Below, in pieces: positions 1 through 5,731 of a stretch of DNA of 5,731 nt. Under the pieces are notes generated by a model. It was not told the origin of the DNA. It saw nothing but the letters and a program-made list of their open reading frames with translations, and ran no database searches. Where the stretch lies: contig JALOKS010000180.1 of the NCBI GenBank assembly GCA_025456385.1, forward strand, positions 1 to 5,731. Direction: 5' to 3'. The stretch comes from Thermoanaerobaculales bacterium. Its GTDB lineage: Bacteria > Acidobacteriota > Thermoanaerobaculia > Thermoanaerobaculales > Sulfomarinibacteraceae. Positions within the stretch are counted from its first letter, which is position 1. Each line of letters starts with the position of its first letter. Position numbers and translations under genes: made by a program.

Positions 1-615
1 GGGCGGCTGGTCGAGATCGGGGCCTCCGGGCTGCTCTACAACTCCAACACCCTGCTCTACGACCGCGAGCGCGGGCCGGCCGCATCGCCGCTGTGGACGC
101 AGCTCGGCGGGCAGCCGGTCGCGGGCGCCGGTGCGGCGACGGCGGCGCCGCTGGAGCTTCTTCCCGCGACGCTGACCACCTGGGAGGCGTGGCGGCTCGA
201 CAACCCCGAAAGCCCGGTCCTGGCGCCGGTGGAGGGGATGCAGAGGCTGTACCGGAGGGACCCGTACCACAGCTACTTCGGGTCCGAGATGCTGCGCTTC
301 CCGGTCGCGCCGCTGCCGGCGGCGGGCCCGCTCGGCCTCAAGGACCGGCTGGTCGTGGTCGACGTCGCTGGGCGGCGCGCCGCCTACGCCCTCCCCGATC
401 TCGCGGCCGCGGGCGGCGGGCCGCAGGGCTCGGTCGAGCTCGAGCTCGGCGGCGCCCGCCTGCGCCTCGACTACCGGAGCGACCTCGGGACGGCGGCGGT
501 CGCGGCCGTCGGCGGCGCCGGCGAGCTCCGCTCGGTGCGCTACGGCTTCTGGTTCGCGTGGCACGCGATCGAGGGAACGATTCCTGATATGATCCCGGCC
601 GGCCCCGCCGGCTGA
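1..615 (+). CDS. DUF3179 domain protein, 3' part only (5' end outside window)
   Basis: Frame 1 is open from the first base to the TGA at 613-615, giving 204 C-terminal residues of a longer protein. I recognise the DUF3179 family from its conserved pattern: GASGLLYNSNTLLYDR at visible residues 7-22, then S-P-L-W-T-Q at 29-34, a TTWEAW block (about 58-63) followed by a D-N-P-E-S-P-V-L stretch, a DPYHSYF segment, a KDR-L-V-V-V strand, and an FWFAWHAIEG motif near the C-terminus. The family has no established biochemical function; members known to me are usually exported, but the N-terminus that would show a signal peptide is missing here. A start at the internal ATG at 229 would cut the domain in half, so the gene must begin upstream of the window. 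It lies 45 bases before the cbb3 oxidase genes on the same strand. Whether it shares their transcript is unclear. The family call is strong; the function is unknown. Confidence 0.85.
   Translation, partial: GRLVEIGASGLLYNSNTLLYDRERGPAASPLWTQLGGQPVAGAGAATAAPLELLPATLTTWEAWRLDNPESPVLAPVEGMQRLYRRDPYHSYFGSEMLRFPVAPLPAAGPLGLKDRLVVVDVAGRRAAYALPDLAAAGGGPQGSVELELGGARLRLDYRSDLGTAAVAAVGGAGELRSVRYGFWFAWHAIEGTIPDMIPAGPAG
585..593 (+). promoter_or_regulatory. candidate extended -10 promoter for the cbb3 operon
   Basis: The bases TGATATGAT form a TG-N motif followed by TATGAT, a five-of-six match to the sigma70-type -10 hexamer. They lie in a rare AT-richer patch at the 3' end of the DUF3179 gene. No TTGACA-like -35 sits at the expected 17-base distance, which an extended -10 can tolerate. 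Transcription would start near 600, about 60 bases before ccoNO, so the inverted repeat at 597-637 would fall at the very 5' end of the leader. The same bases encode ordinary residues of DUF3179, so a chance match is quite possible. Confidence 0.25.
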
Positions 616-637
616 GGCCATAAGGCGGCGGCCGGCC
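597..637 (+). repeat. GC-rich inverted repeat (hairpin) spanning the DUF3179 stop codon
   Basis: GGCCGGCC at 597-604 pairs with GGCCGGCC at 630-637, and GCCG at 607-610 pairs with CGGC at 626-629. A two-base CC bulge (605-606) lies between the two stem parts and the loop is 15 bases (611-625). The TGA stop of the upstream gene (613-615) lies in the loop. No T-run follows the 3' arm, so it does not look like a standard Rho-independent terminator. It could be an mRNA-processing or stability hairpin, a weak attenuator, or a by-product of extreme GC content, since GGCCGGCC is itself palindromic. Confidence 0.4.
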
Positions 638-648
638 ATCCCATCGCC

Positions 649-656
649 GAGAGGAG
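649..656 (+). promoter_or_regulatory. ribosome binding site of ccoNO
   Basis: GAGAGGAG ends four bases before the ATG at 661. It is a strong Shine-Dalgarno with slightly short spacing and supports 661 as the start. This gene has its own leader and the only ATG start among the five complete oxidase genes, which fits it being first in the operon. Confidence 0.75.
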
Positions 657-660
657 CGCG

Positions 661-2970
661 ATGTCCGTCCAGATCGACCGCTTCAGCTACGACGACGCGA
701 TCGTCCGCAAGTTCACTCTGATGACCCTCGTCTGGGGCGTGGTCGGCATGCTGGTCGGCGTGCTGGTCGCGCTCCAGCTGGCGGCGCCGGTCTTCAACTT
801 CGAGCTGCCCTTCCTGAGCTTCGGCCGGCTGCGCCCCCTCCACACCAACGCGGTGATCTTCGCCTTCACCGGCAACGCGATCTTCGCCGGCGTCTACTAC
901 TCGATGCAGCGGCTGCTCAAGACACCGATGTTCTCGAAGGTCCTCAGCGAGGTCCACTTCTGGGGCTGGCAGGCGATCATCGTCGCCGCCGCCGTGACCC
1001 TGCCCCTCGGCATCACCCAGAGCAAGGAGTACGCGGAGCTGCAGTGGCCGATCGACATCGCGATCGCGGTCGTCTGGGTGGTCTTCGGGGTCAATGCCTT
1101 CGGCACGATCGCGCGCCGCCGCGAGCGCCACATCTACGTCGCGATCTGGTTCTACATCGCGACGATCGTCACCATCGCCCTGCTCCACATCTTCAACAAC
1201 CTGGTGGTGCCGGCGGGGCTGTGGCGCAGCTACCCGATCTACGCCGGCGTGCAGGACGCCTTCATGCAGTGGTGGTACGGCCACAACGCGGTCGGCTTCC
1301 TGCTCACCACGCCGCTGCTCGGCATCATGTACTACTTCCTGCCCAAGGCCGCCGACCGCCCGGTCTTCTCCTACCGGCTGTCGATCATCCACTTCTGGTC
1401 GCTGGTCTTCATCTACATCTGGGCCGGCCCCCACCACCTCCACTACACCGCCCTCCCGGCCTGGGCCTCGACCCTCGGCATGCTCTTCTCGCTGATGCTG
1501 TGGATGCCGTCCTGGGGCGGCATGCTCAACGGCCTGCTGACCCTGCGCGGCGCCTGGCACAAGGTCGCCTCGGACCCGGTGCTCAAGTTCTTCGTGGTGG
1601 CGGTCACCTTCTACGGCATGTCGACCTTCGAAGGCCCGCTGCTCTCGATCCGCTCGGTCAACCTGCTCTCCCACTACACCGACTGGACCATCGCCCACGT
1701 CCACTCGGGGGCGCTCGGCTGGGTCGGATTCCTCAGCTTCGGCATGATCTACTGGCTGCTGCCGCGCCTCTTCCAGACCGAGCTCTGGAGCCGCACGCTC
1801 GCCGAGGCGCACTTCTGGCTCGGCACCATCGGCATCCTGCTCTACATCGTCGCCATCTACGCCGCCGGCCTCACCCAGGGCCTGATGTGGCTCGCCTTCG
1901 ACGACGAGGGCTACCTCAAGTACGGCGACTTCGTGGAGACCACCCTGCGCCTGATCCCGATGTACTGGGTGCGGGTCATCGGCGGCACCGCGTACCTGAC
2001 CGGCACCCTCCTGCTCGGCCTCAACTTCTTCATGACCTGGCGCCGGCGGCCCGCGACCTACGAGGTGCCGGTGCACGAGGCGCCGAGGCTCGCCGCGGAG
2101 TACGTCGAGCGCCCCGAGCCGGCGTCGCCGCTCGCCGCCTCCGGAGCCCACGTCGCCAACCTCGCCTACAAACTGGAGCGCTTCTTCCGCACCACCTGGC
2201 ACCGGCGCTGGGAGCGCCTGCCCCTGACCTTCACCGTCGCGGTGGTGGTCGCGGTGGTCGTGGCCTCGCTGTTCGAGATCATCCCGACCTTCCTCATCAG
2301 GTCGAACGTGCCGACCATCGCCACCGTCACGCCCTACACGCCGCTCGAGCTGGCGGGCCGCGACATCTACATCTCCGAGGGCTGCTACAACTGCCACTCG
2401 CAGATGGTGCGCCCGATCCGCGCCGAGACCGAGCGCTACGGCGAGTACTCGAAGCCCGGCGAGTTCGTCTGGGACCACCCCTTCCAGTGGGGCTCGCGTC
2501 GGATCGGCCCCGACCTGCATCGGGTCGGCGGCAAGTACCCCGACCTCTGGCACGTGCGGCACATGGCCGACCCGCGCGCCATCACCGCGGGCTCGATCAT
2601 GCCCGCCTACCCCTGGCTGCTGACGGCGCCGCTCGACGTCGACTCGATCGAGAGGGTCATGCGGGCCCACCGGGCGCTCGGCGTTCCCTACTCGGACTCG
2701 GACATCGCCGGCGGCGCCGCCGCCGCGCGCGCCCAGGCCGCCGAGCTCGCAGCGCGCGTCGTCGAGCAGGGCGGCCCCGAAGGCCTCGCCGACAAACAGA
2801 TCGTGGCCCTGACCGCCTACCTGCAGCGGCTCGGCACCGACATCACGAAGCCCGAGCCGGTGGCGGTGGAGGAGGAGGCGGGTTCCGTGGCGGCGCCGCA
2901 GGCACGCTCCGGCGAGGCTGGCGAGGCGGTCGCCGAGGCGGGCGGCGAGGGCGCCGAGGGGGCCTCGTGA
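661..2970 (+). CDS. ccoNO: cbb3-type cytochrome c oxidase, fused subunits I and II (CcoN-CcoO)
   Basis: This is the catalytic core of a cbb3 oxidase, which reduces O2 to water at the membrane with proton pumping. Residues 1-463 are CcoN, a multi-helix haem-copper oxidase subunit. Visible ligands are H61 and H346 (low-spin haem b), H348 (haem b3), and H208, H258 and H259 (CuB), with Y252 in the position of the His-Tyr cross-link tyrosine and E324 in the STFEGP motif. Residues 464-520 are a linker. Residues 522-545 are the CcoO transmembrane anchor, followed by a periplasmic cytochrome c domain with CYNCH (C575, C578, H579) and probable axial M647 in SIMPAYPW. All ligands are present, so the enzyme should be active. 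CcoN and CcoO are separate proteins in most proteobacteria; fusions are known in several other phyla. The CcoN C-terminus and CcoO N-terminus both lie in the cytoplasm, so the fusion is topologically simple. The last 40 or so residues (about 729-769) are a Glu/Ala/Gly-rich tail. The stop overlaps ccoQ by four bases. Confidence 0.97.
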   Translation: MSVQIDRFSYDDAIVRKFTLMTLVWGVVGMLVGVLVALQLAAPVFNFELPFLSFGRLRPLHTNAVIFAFTGNAIFAGVYYSMQRLLKTPMFSKVLSEVHFWGWQAIIVAAAVTLPLGITQSKEYAELQWPIDIAIAVVWVVFGVNAFGTIARRRERHIYVAIWFYIATIVTIALLHIFNNLVVPAGLWRSYPIYAGVQDAFMQWWYGHNAVGFLLTTPLLGIMYYFLPKAADRPVFSYRLSIIHFWSLVFIYIWAGPHHLHYTALPAWASTLGMLFSLMLWMPSWGGMLNGLLTLRGAWHKVASDPVLKFFVVAVTFYGMSTFEGPLLSIRSVNLLSHYTDWTIAHVHSGALGWVGFLSFGMIYWLLPRLFQTELWSRTLAEAHFWLGTIGILLYIVAIYAAGLTQGLMWLAFDDEGYLKYGDFVETTLRLIPMYWVRVIGGTAYLTGTLLLGLNFFMTWRRRPATYEVPVHEAPRLAAEYVERPEPASPLAASGAHVANLAYKLERFFRTTWHRRWERLPLTFTVAVVVAVVVASLFEIIPTFLIRSNVPTIATVTPYTPLELAGRDIYISEGCYNCHSQMVRPIRAETERYGEYSKPGEFVWDHPFQWGSRRIGPDLHRVGGKYPDLWHVRHMADPRAITAGSIMPAYPWLLTAPLDVDSIERVMRAHRALGVPYSDSDIAGGAAAARAQAAELAARVVEQGGPEGLADKQIVALTAYLQRLGTDITKPEPVAVEEEAGSVAAPQARSGEAGEAVAEAGGEGAEGAS

Positions 2971-3164
2971 GCCTGACCGACGTCATGTCCGCGGCCGGGC
3001 TCACGACCTGGACCGAGCTCGCGCTGGTCATCAGCCTCATCACCTTCGCGGCGATCGTGATCCGCGTTTTCGTGCTGCGCAGCCGCCGCGACTACGAGCA
3101 CGCGAGCGGGCTGCCGCTCGACGACGGCGCCGAGCCCGCCCCGGGCGGAAGGGAGCGCACGTGA
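2967..3164 (+). CDS. ccoQ: cbb3 oxidase small subunit CcoQ (subunit IV)
   Basis: This 65-residue protein starts at a GTG that overlaps the ccoNO stop in the sequence GTGA. A G-rich Shine-Dalgarno (GAGGGGG, 2956-2962) precedes it. The next ATG (2985) has no such site, so I chose the GTG. It has one predicted membrane helix (about residues 16-36), then a basic patch (RSRR, 38-41), a Y-E-H-A-S element and LPLDDG (49-54). That order of helix, basic stretch, Tyr and Leu-Pro-Leu-acidic motif is typical of CcoQ/FixQ. CcoQ has no cofactor; in studied species it stabilises the association of CcoP with CcoNO. Sequence conservation in this family is low, so the call rests on the short motif, the size and the position between ccoNO and ccoP. 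The tail ends within the ccoP start. Confidence 0.88.
   Translation: MSLTDVMSAAGLTTWTELALVISLITFAAIVIRVFVLRSRRDYEHASGLPLDDGAEPAPGGRERT
3151..3155 (+). promoter_or_regulatory. ribosome binding site of ccoP, inside ccoQ
   Basis: GGGAG lies five bases before the GTG at 3161, within the last codons of ccoQ. It supports the GTG as the start and, with the GTGA overlap, indicates translation coupled to ccoQ. Confidence 0.6.
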
Positions 3165-3826
3165 GCGACGAACGGACGGGGCCCGAGGCCCCGCAGAGCG
3201 ACCACCTCCTCGACCACGCCTACGACGGCATCCAGGAGTACGACAACCCGCTGCCGCGGTGGTGGCTGGCCCTGTTCTGGATCACCATCGTCTTCACGCC
3301 GCTCTACATCCTCTACTTCCACTTCGGCGGCGGCATGCTGCCCAACGAGCGCTACGACCAGGAGATGATCGCCTTCTACGACCGGCAGGCCGAGGAGCTT
3401 CTCGCGATGGGCGAGATCCGCGAGGCGACTCTGGCCGAGCTGATGGCCGACCCGAGCATGATGAACGGCGGCAAGAAGATCTTCCAGGGCAAGTGCGCGA
3501 CCTGCCACGGGATGTTCGGCGAGGGCGGCATCGGCCCCAACCTCACCGACGAGCACTGGCTGCACGGACCGCAGCTCATGGACATCTACCGCACGGTGCG
3601 CGACGGCGTCACCGACAAGGGCATGCTCGCCTGGGAGCGCCAGCTGCGGCCGGCCGAGCTGATGGCGGTGAGCGCCTATGCGGGAAGCCTGCTCGGCAGC
3701 CAGCCGCCGAACACGAAGCCGCCCCAGGGCGAGCGCGCGCCCCGCGCCGCTCCCGAGGCCGTCGCTCCCGCGCCGGCGGCGGAGCCGGAGCCCCCCGCGA
3801 CCGAGGCCGCGCCGGCCGCCTCCTGA
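3161..3826 (+). CDS. ccoP: cbb3 oxidase subunit III CcoP, monoheme form
   Basis: This 221-residue membrane cytochrome c passes electrons toward CcoO and CcoN. Residues 20-35 (AYDGIQEYDNPLPRWW) are the CcoP/FixP N-terminal signature, followed by one membrane helix (about 35-54). A short helical periplasmic stretch leads to a single cytochrome c domain with CATCH (C112, C115, H116) and a likely axial Met, M155. Canonical CcoP has two such domains and about 300 residues; only one CxxCH is present here and there is no frameshift or remnant of a second, so this looks like a genuine one-haem form. Such shorter CcoPs are known outside the Proteobacteria, and the PPNTKPPQGE motif (182-191) resembles their C-termini as I recall them. 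The last 30 residues are Ala/Pro/Glu-rich and probably disordered. The GTG start overlaps the ccoQ stop (GTGA) and follows a good Shine-Dalgarno. Confidence 0.95.
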   Translation: MSDERTGPEAPQSDHLLDHAYDGIQEYDNPLPRWWLALFWITIVFTPLYILYFHFGGGMLPNERYDQEMIAFYDRQAEELLAMGEIREATLAELMADPSMMNGGKKIFQGKCATCHGMFGEGGIGPNLTDEHWLHGPQLMDIYRTVRDGVTDKGMLAWERQLRPAELMAVSAYAGSLLGSQPPNTKPPQGERAPRAAPEAVAPAPAAEPEPPATEAAPAAS

Positions 3827-3828
3827 GG
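3825..3828 (+). promoter_or_regulatory. ribosome binding site of ccoG, overlapping the ccoP stop
   Basis: GAGG begins within the TGA stop of ccoP and ends six bases before the GTG at 3835. It is a short but well-placed Shine-Dalgarno and the reason for choosing this GTG over the long in-frame extension upstream, which only shadows ccoP. Confidence 0.5.
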
Positions 3829-3834
3829 CGCCCC

Positions 3835-5241
3835 GTGACCGTCACCTCGAACGCGCCGGAGGCCCGCGAGCGGGTGCTGTCCACCCTCAACCGGGACGGC
3901 AGCCGGCGCTGGGTCCGGCCCAAGCTGTCGCGCGGACGCCACTACCGGCGGCGGCTCCTCGCCGCGTGGGCGCTCATCGCGACCTTCACCCTGATCCCGA
4001 TCCTGCGCCTGAACGGCAAGCCGCTCATGCTCTTCGACATCCCGAAGCGCGAGTTCACGCTCTTCGGCGCGACCTTCCTGCCCACCGACACCTTCCTGCT
4101 GATGCTGCTGCTGTTCTCGATCTTTATCGCGATCTTCCTGGTCACCGCGGTGCTCGGCCGGGTGTGGTGCGGCTGGGCCTGCCCGCAGACCGTCTACATG
4201 GAGTTCGTCTACCGGCCGCTCGAGGTCCTGATCGAGGGCGGCCGCGCGCGCCAGCTCCGGCTCGACGCCCACGGTCCCGACGCCCGCCGGACCCTCAAGC
4301 TCGCGGTCTTCTTCGTGGTCTCGGCCTTCCTCGCCAACACCTTCCTCGCCTACTTCGTCGGCTGGGAGCGCCTGCTCGCCTGGATGACGAGCCCGCCGAC
4401 CGCGCACCCGACCGCCTTCGCGGTGATGCTCGGCACGACGCTCCTGATGTTCCTCGACTTCGCCTGGTTCCGCGAGCAGACCTGCATCGTCGCCTGCCCC
4501 TACGGCCGCTTCCAGTCGGTGCTCCTCGACCGCCAGTCGCTGATCGTCGGCTACGACGCCGGCCGCGGCGAGCCGCGCGCGCCCTGGCGCAAGGCCGGCG
4601 GCCGGACGGCGGGCGACTGCGTCGACTGCCGGCTCTGCGTCTCGACCTGCCCGACGGGCATCGACATCCGCGACGGCCTGCAGATGGAGTGCGTCCACTG
4701 CACCCAGTGCATCGACGCCTGCGACGCGGTGATGGACCGCGTCGGCCTCCCGCGCGGCCTCGTCCGCTACACTTCGCAGGCCGAGCTCGAGGGCGGCGGC
4801 GCGCGCTTCCTGCGGCCCAGGCTCCTCGTGTACTCCGCGATCCTGCTCCTCTCCTTCGGCGCCCTCGGCCTCTCGCTCGCCGGCCAGCGCAGCGCCGACG
4901 TGACCCTGCTGCGCGGCCTCGGGGCGCCGTTCACCGTCCTGCCGTCCGGCGAGGTCTCGAACCAGATCCGGCTCAAGATCGCCAACCGCACCGACGGGGA
5001 GCGCTCGTACGCCATCGAGCTGGTCGGAGGCGAGGGCCTCACCCTGATCGCTCCCGAGAACCCGTTGACGGTCGCGGCCGGCGACAGCGCTCTCACCGCC
5101 GCCTTCATCACCGCCCCGCGCGCCTCCTTCACCGGCGGCGAACGCAGCGTCGTGATCCGCGTCAGCGACGGCGTCGACTTCGAGGAGCGCTTCGAGCACC
5201 GCCTGCTCGGCCCCGAGCCGTCCGCCGGAGGCGCGCCGTGA
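3835..5241 (+). CDS. ccoG: cbb3 oxidase assembly protein CcoG (RdxA/FixG), polyferredoxin
   Basis: This is a 468-residue membrane iron-sulfur protein of the CcoG/RdxA/FixG family. In studied bacteria CcoG reduces Cu(II) to Cu(I) for insertion of CuB into CcoN. The N-terminus carries the family block NRDGSRRWVRPKLSRGR (19-35). Membrane helices lie at about 41-58, 85-107, 153-174, 192-210 and 329-349. Cysteine motifs are CGWACP (C112, C116), CIVACP (C217, C221), and two four-cysteine ferredoxin clusters (C262, C265, C268, C272 and C286, C289, C292, C296), enough for two 4Fe-4S centres. The region after the last helix (about 355-458) is the Ig-like C-terminal domain expected in the periplasm. 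Length and motif order match full-length family members. The reading frame is open far upstream, but that part lies over ccoP; the GTG at 3835, eight bases after the ccoP stop, gives the family's normal N-terminus. The stop overlaps ccoH by four bases. Confidence 0.95.
   Translation: MTVTSNAPEARERVLSTLNRDGSRRWVRPKLSRGRHYRRRLLAAWALIATFTLIPILRLNGKPLMLFDIPKREFTLFGATFLPTDTFLLMLLLFSIFIAIFLVTAVLGRVWCGWACPQTVYMEFVYRPLEVLIEGGRARQLRLDAHGPDARRTLKLAVFFVVSAFLANTFLAYFVGWERLLAWMTSPPTAHPTAFAVMLGTTLLMFLDFAWFREQTCIVACPYGRFQSVLLDRQSLIVGYDAGRGEPRAPWRKAGGRTAGDCVDCRLCVSTCPTGIDIRDGLQMECVHCTQCIDACDAVMDRVGLPRGLVRYTSQAELEGGGARFLRPRLLVYSAILLLSFGALGLSLAGQRSADVTLLRGLGAPFTVLPSGEVSNQIRLKIANRTDGERSYAIELVGGEGLTLIAPENPLTVAAGDSALTAAFITAPRASFTGGERSVVIRVSDGVDFEERFEHRLLGPEPSAGGAP
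5227..5231 (+). promoter_or_regulatory. ribosome binding site of ccoH, inside ccoG
   Basis: GGAGG lies six bases before the GTG at 5238, in the last codons of ccoG. Its strength and spacing settle the ccoH start. Confidence 0.65.
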
Positions 5242-5729
5242 CCAGGGGCTCGCTGTGGCCGTGGATCATCGCCGGCGCCCTCGCGCTGCACGTCGCGGCG
5301 TCGTTGATCGTGGTCGCCGTCGCGACCTCCGACCCCTCGTACGCGGTCGAGGAGGACTACTACCGGAAGGCGGAGTCGTGGGACCGCAGCCGCGCGGCCC
5401 AGCGCGCCAGCGACGCCCTGGGCTGGAGCCTTGCGGCCGCGGTGACGCCTCCCTCGGCGCCCGGCGGGCAGCCGGTCCTCGAGGTCCGCGTCGCCGATGC
5501 CGCCGGCGGGCCCGTCGAGGGCGCCACGGTCGCGGTCGAGTGCTTCCACAACGTGCGCTCCGACGACCGCATCCGCGCCCCCCTCCAGGAGGCGGGCGGC
5601 GGCGTCTACCGGGCCGCCCTGCCGATGCGCCGCGACGGCCGCTGGGAGCTGCGGTTCACGGTCGACCGCGGCGGCGAGCACTTCGTGCACAGGGAGACCA
5701 AACATCTGGTGGTGGAGGGGCGGTGGTGA
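5238..5729 (+). CDS. ccoH: cbb3 oxidase assembly/stability protein CcoH (FixH)
   Basis: This 163-residue protein has one N-terminal membrane helix (about 7-29) and a periplasmic domain. The VEEDYYRKAESWD segment (37-49) directly after the helix is the hallmark of FixH/CcoH proteins. The rest (about 78-160) looks like a beta-sandwich, with GGPVEGATV and GRWELRFTV strands typical of the family. CcoH is needed for stable assembly of cbb3 oxidase in studied species, although its exact chemistry is not settled. A C-F-H-N stretch (102-105) could contact metal, but this is only speculation and may be ordinary family variation. The GTG start overlaps the ccoG stop in GTGA and has a strong Shine-Dalgarno. 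Its place directly after ccoG matches the widespread ccoGHIS order. The stop TGA shares its last base with a downstream ATG. Confidence 0.92.
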   Translation: MTRGSLWPWIIAGALALHVAASLIVVAVATSDPSYAVEEDYYRKAESWDRSRAAQRASDALGWSLAAAVTPPSAPGGQPVLEVRVADAAGGPVEGATVAVECFHNVRSDDRIRAPLQEAGGGVYRAALPMRRDGRWELRFTVDRGGEHFVHRETKHLVVEGRW

Positions 5730-5731
5730 TG
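5729..5731 (+). CDS. probable start codon of the next operon gene (cut by window end)
   Basis: An ATG overlaps the ccoH stop as TGATG and follows GGAGGGG (5714-5720) at eight bases, the strongest ribosome site in the window. This is a standard translational-coupling junction, so another gene very likely begins here. By the usual ccoGHIS order it would be ccoI, a copper-exporting P-type ATPase, but no coding sequence is visible to confirm that. Confidence 0.45.

Noticed and set aside
93..587. 164-codon + strand frame at the start of the window
   Set aside because: Arg/Gly/Ala-rich shadow of the DUF3179 frame, which carries the conserved motifs.
582..596. Possible FNR box around CTGATATGATC
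   Set aside because: The half-sites are three bases apart instead of four, and the outer bases do not match TTGAT...ATCAA.
597..637. Rho-independent terminator after DUF3179
   Set aside because: The hairpin has no T-run after it and the loop is long; kept only as an inverted repeat.
1044..2966. Long + strand frame across ccoNO that runs into ccoQ
   Set aside because: The part over ccoNO is Arg/Pro/His-rich and shadows the conserved ccoNO frame. Only the end from 2967 on is a real gene (ccoQ).
3259..3834. Upstream in-frame extension of ccoG
   Set aside because: It overlaps ccoP in another frame and has shadow-like composition. The GTG at 3835 has a Shine-Dalgarno and gives the normal CcoG N-terminus.
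3676..5199. Long open frame on the minus strand (507 codons) opposite ccoG
   Set aside because: Its composition is Glu/Ala/Arg/Gly-rich with no recognisable domain, and it lies opposite a clearly conserved ccoG. Such frames are expected by chance at this GC content.
3678..5237. Upstream in-frame extension of ccoH over ccoG
   Set aside because: Arg/Pro-rich shadow of ccoG. The GTG at 5238 with GGAGG gives the family's N-terminal helix.
4767..5705. Minus-strand frame of 312 codons opposite ccoH and the ccoG end
   Set aside because: No known motif, and two confident + strand genes cover the region.

Overview
This is a very GC-rich window (roughly 70% by eye) from a bacterium. It holds six genes, all on the + strand, and the start codon of a probable seventh. 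Five consecutive genes encode a cbb3-type cytochrome c oxidase (a high-affinity, usually microaerobic terminal oxidase) and two of its assembly factors. Gene content and GC suggest a high-GC, two-membrane bacterium, for example Acidobacteriota, Myxococcota or a related lineage. The fused CcoN-CcoO and the one-heme CcoP point away from the classic proteobacterial ccoNOQP arrangement. I cannot assign a phylum from the sequence alone.

Layout: 1-615 is the 3' end of a DUF3179-family gene of unknown function. A gap of 45 bases (616-660) follows, with a GC-rich inverted repeat just upstream and within it, and a candidate extended -10 promoter just before. Next come a fused ccoN-ccoO gene (661-2970), a small ccoQ (2967-3164), a monoheme ccoP (3161-3826), ccoG (3835-5241) and ccoH/fixH (5238-5729). 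The window ends exactly on an ATG that overlaps the ccoH stop and follows a good Shine-Dalgarno. This probably starts the next operon gene; a ccoI copper ATPase would be the usual one.

How the genes work together: CcoNO carries the catalytic b/b3-CuB centre and the first c-type haem. CcoQ is a one-helix stabilising subunit, and CcoP is a membrane-anchored cytochrome c that feeds electrons in. CcoG is a polyferredoxin that in studied bacteria reduces Cu(II) for CuB delivery, and CcoH is needed to stabilise or assemble the complex. Junctions after ccoNO are GTGA overlaps or an 8-base gap, so the set is almost certainly one translationally coupled transcript.

The region is mostly a recognisable, well-understood operon. 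The points of interest are architectural: the subunit I/II fusion with its linker, the reduced haem count, low-complexity tails on two periplasmic domains, the run of GTG starts, the hairpin/promoter candidate before the operon, and the DUF3179 neighbour. I see no evidence of mobile elements, RNA genes, CRISPR or a wholly new system.
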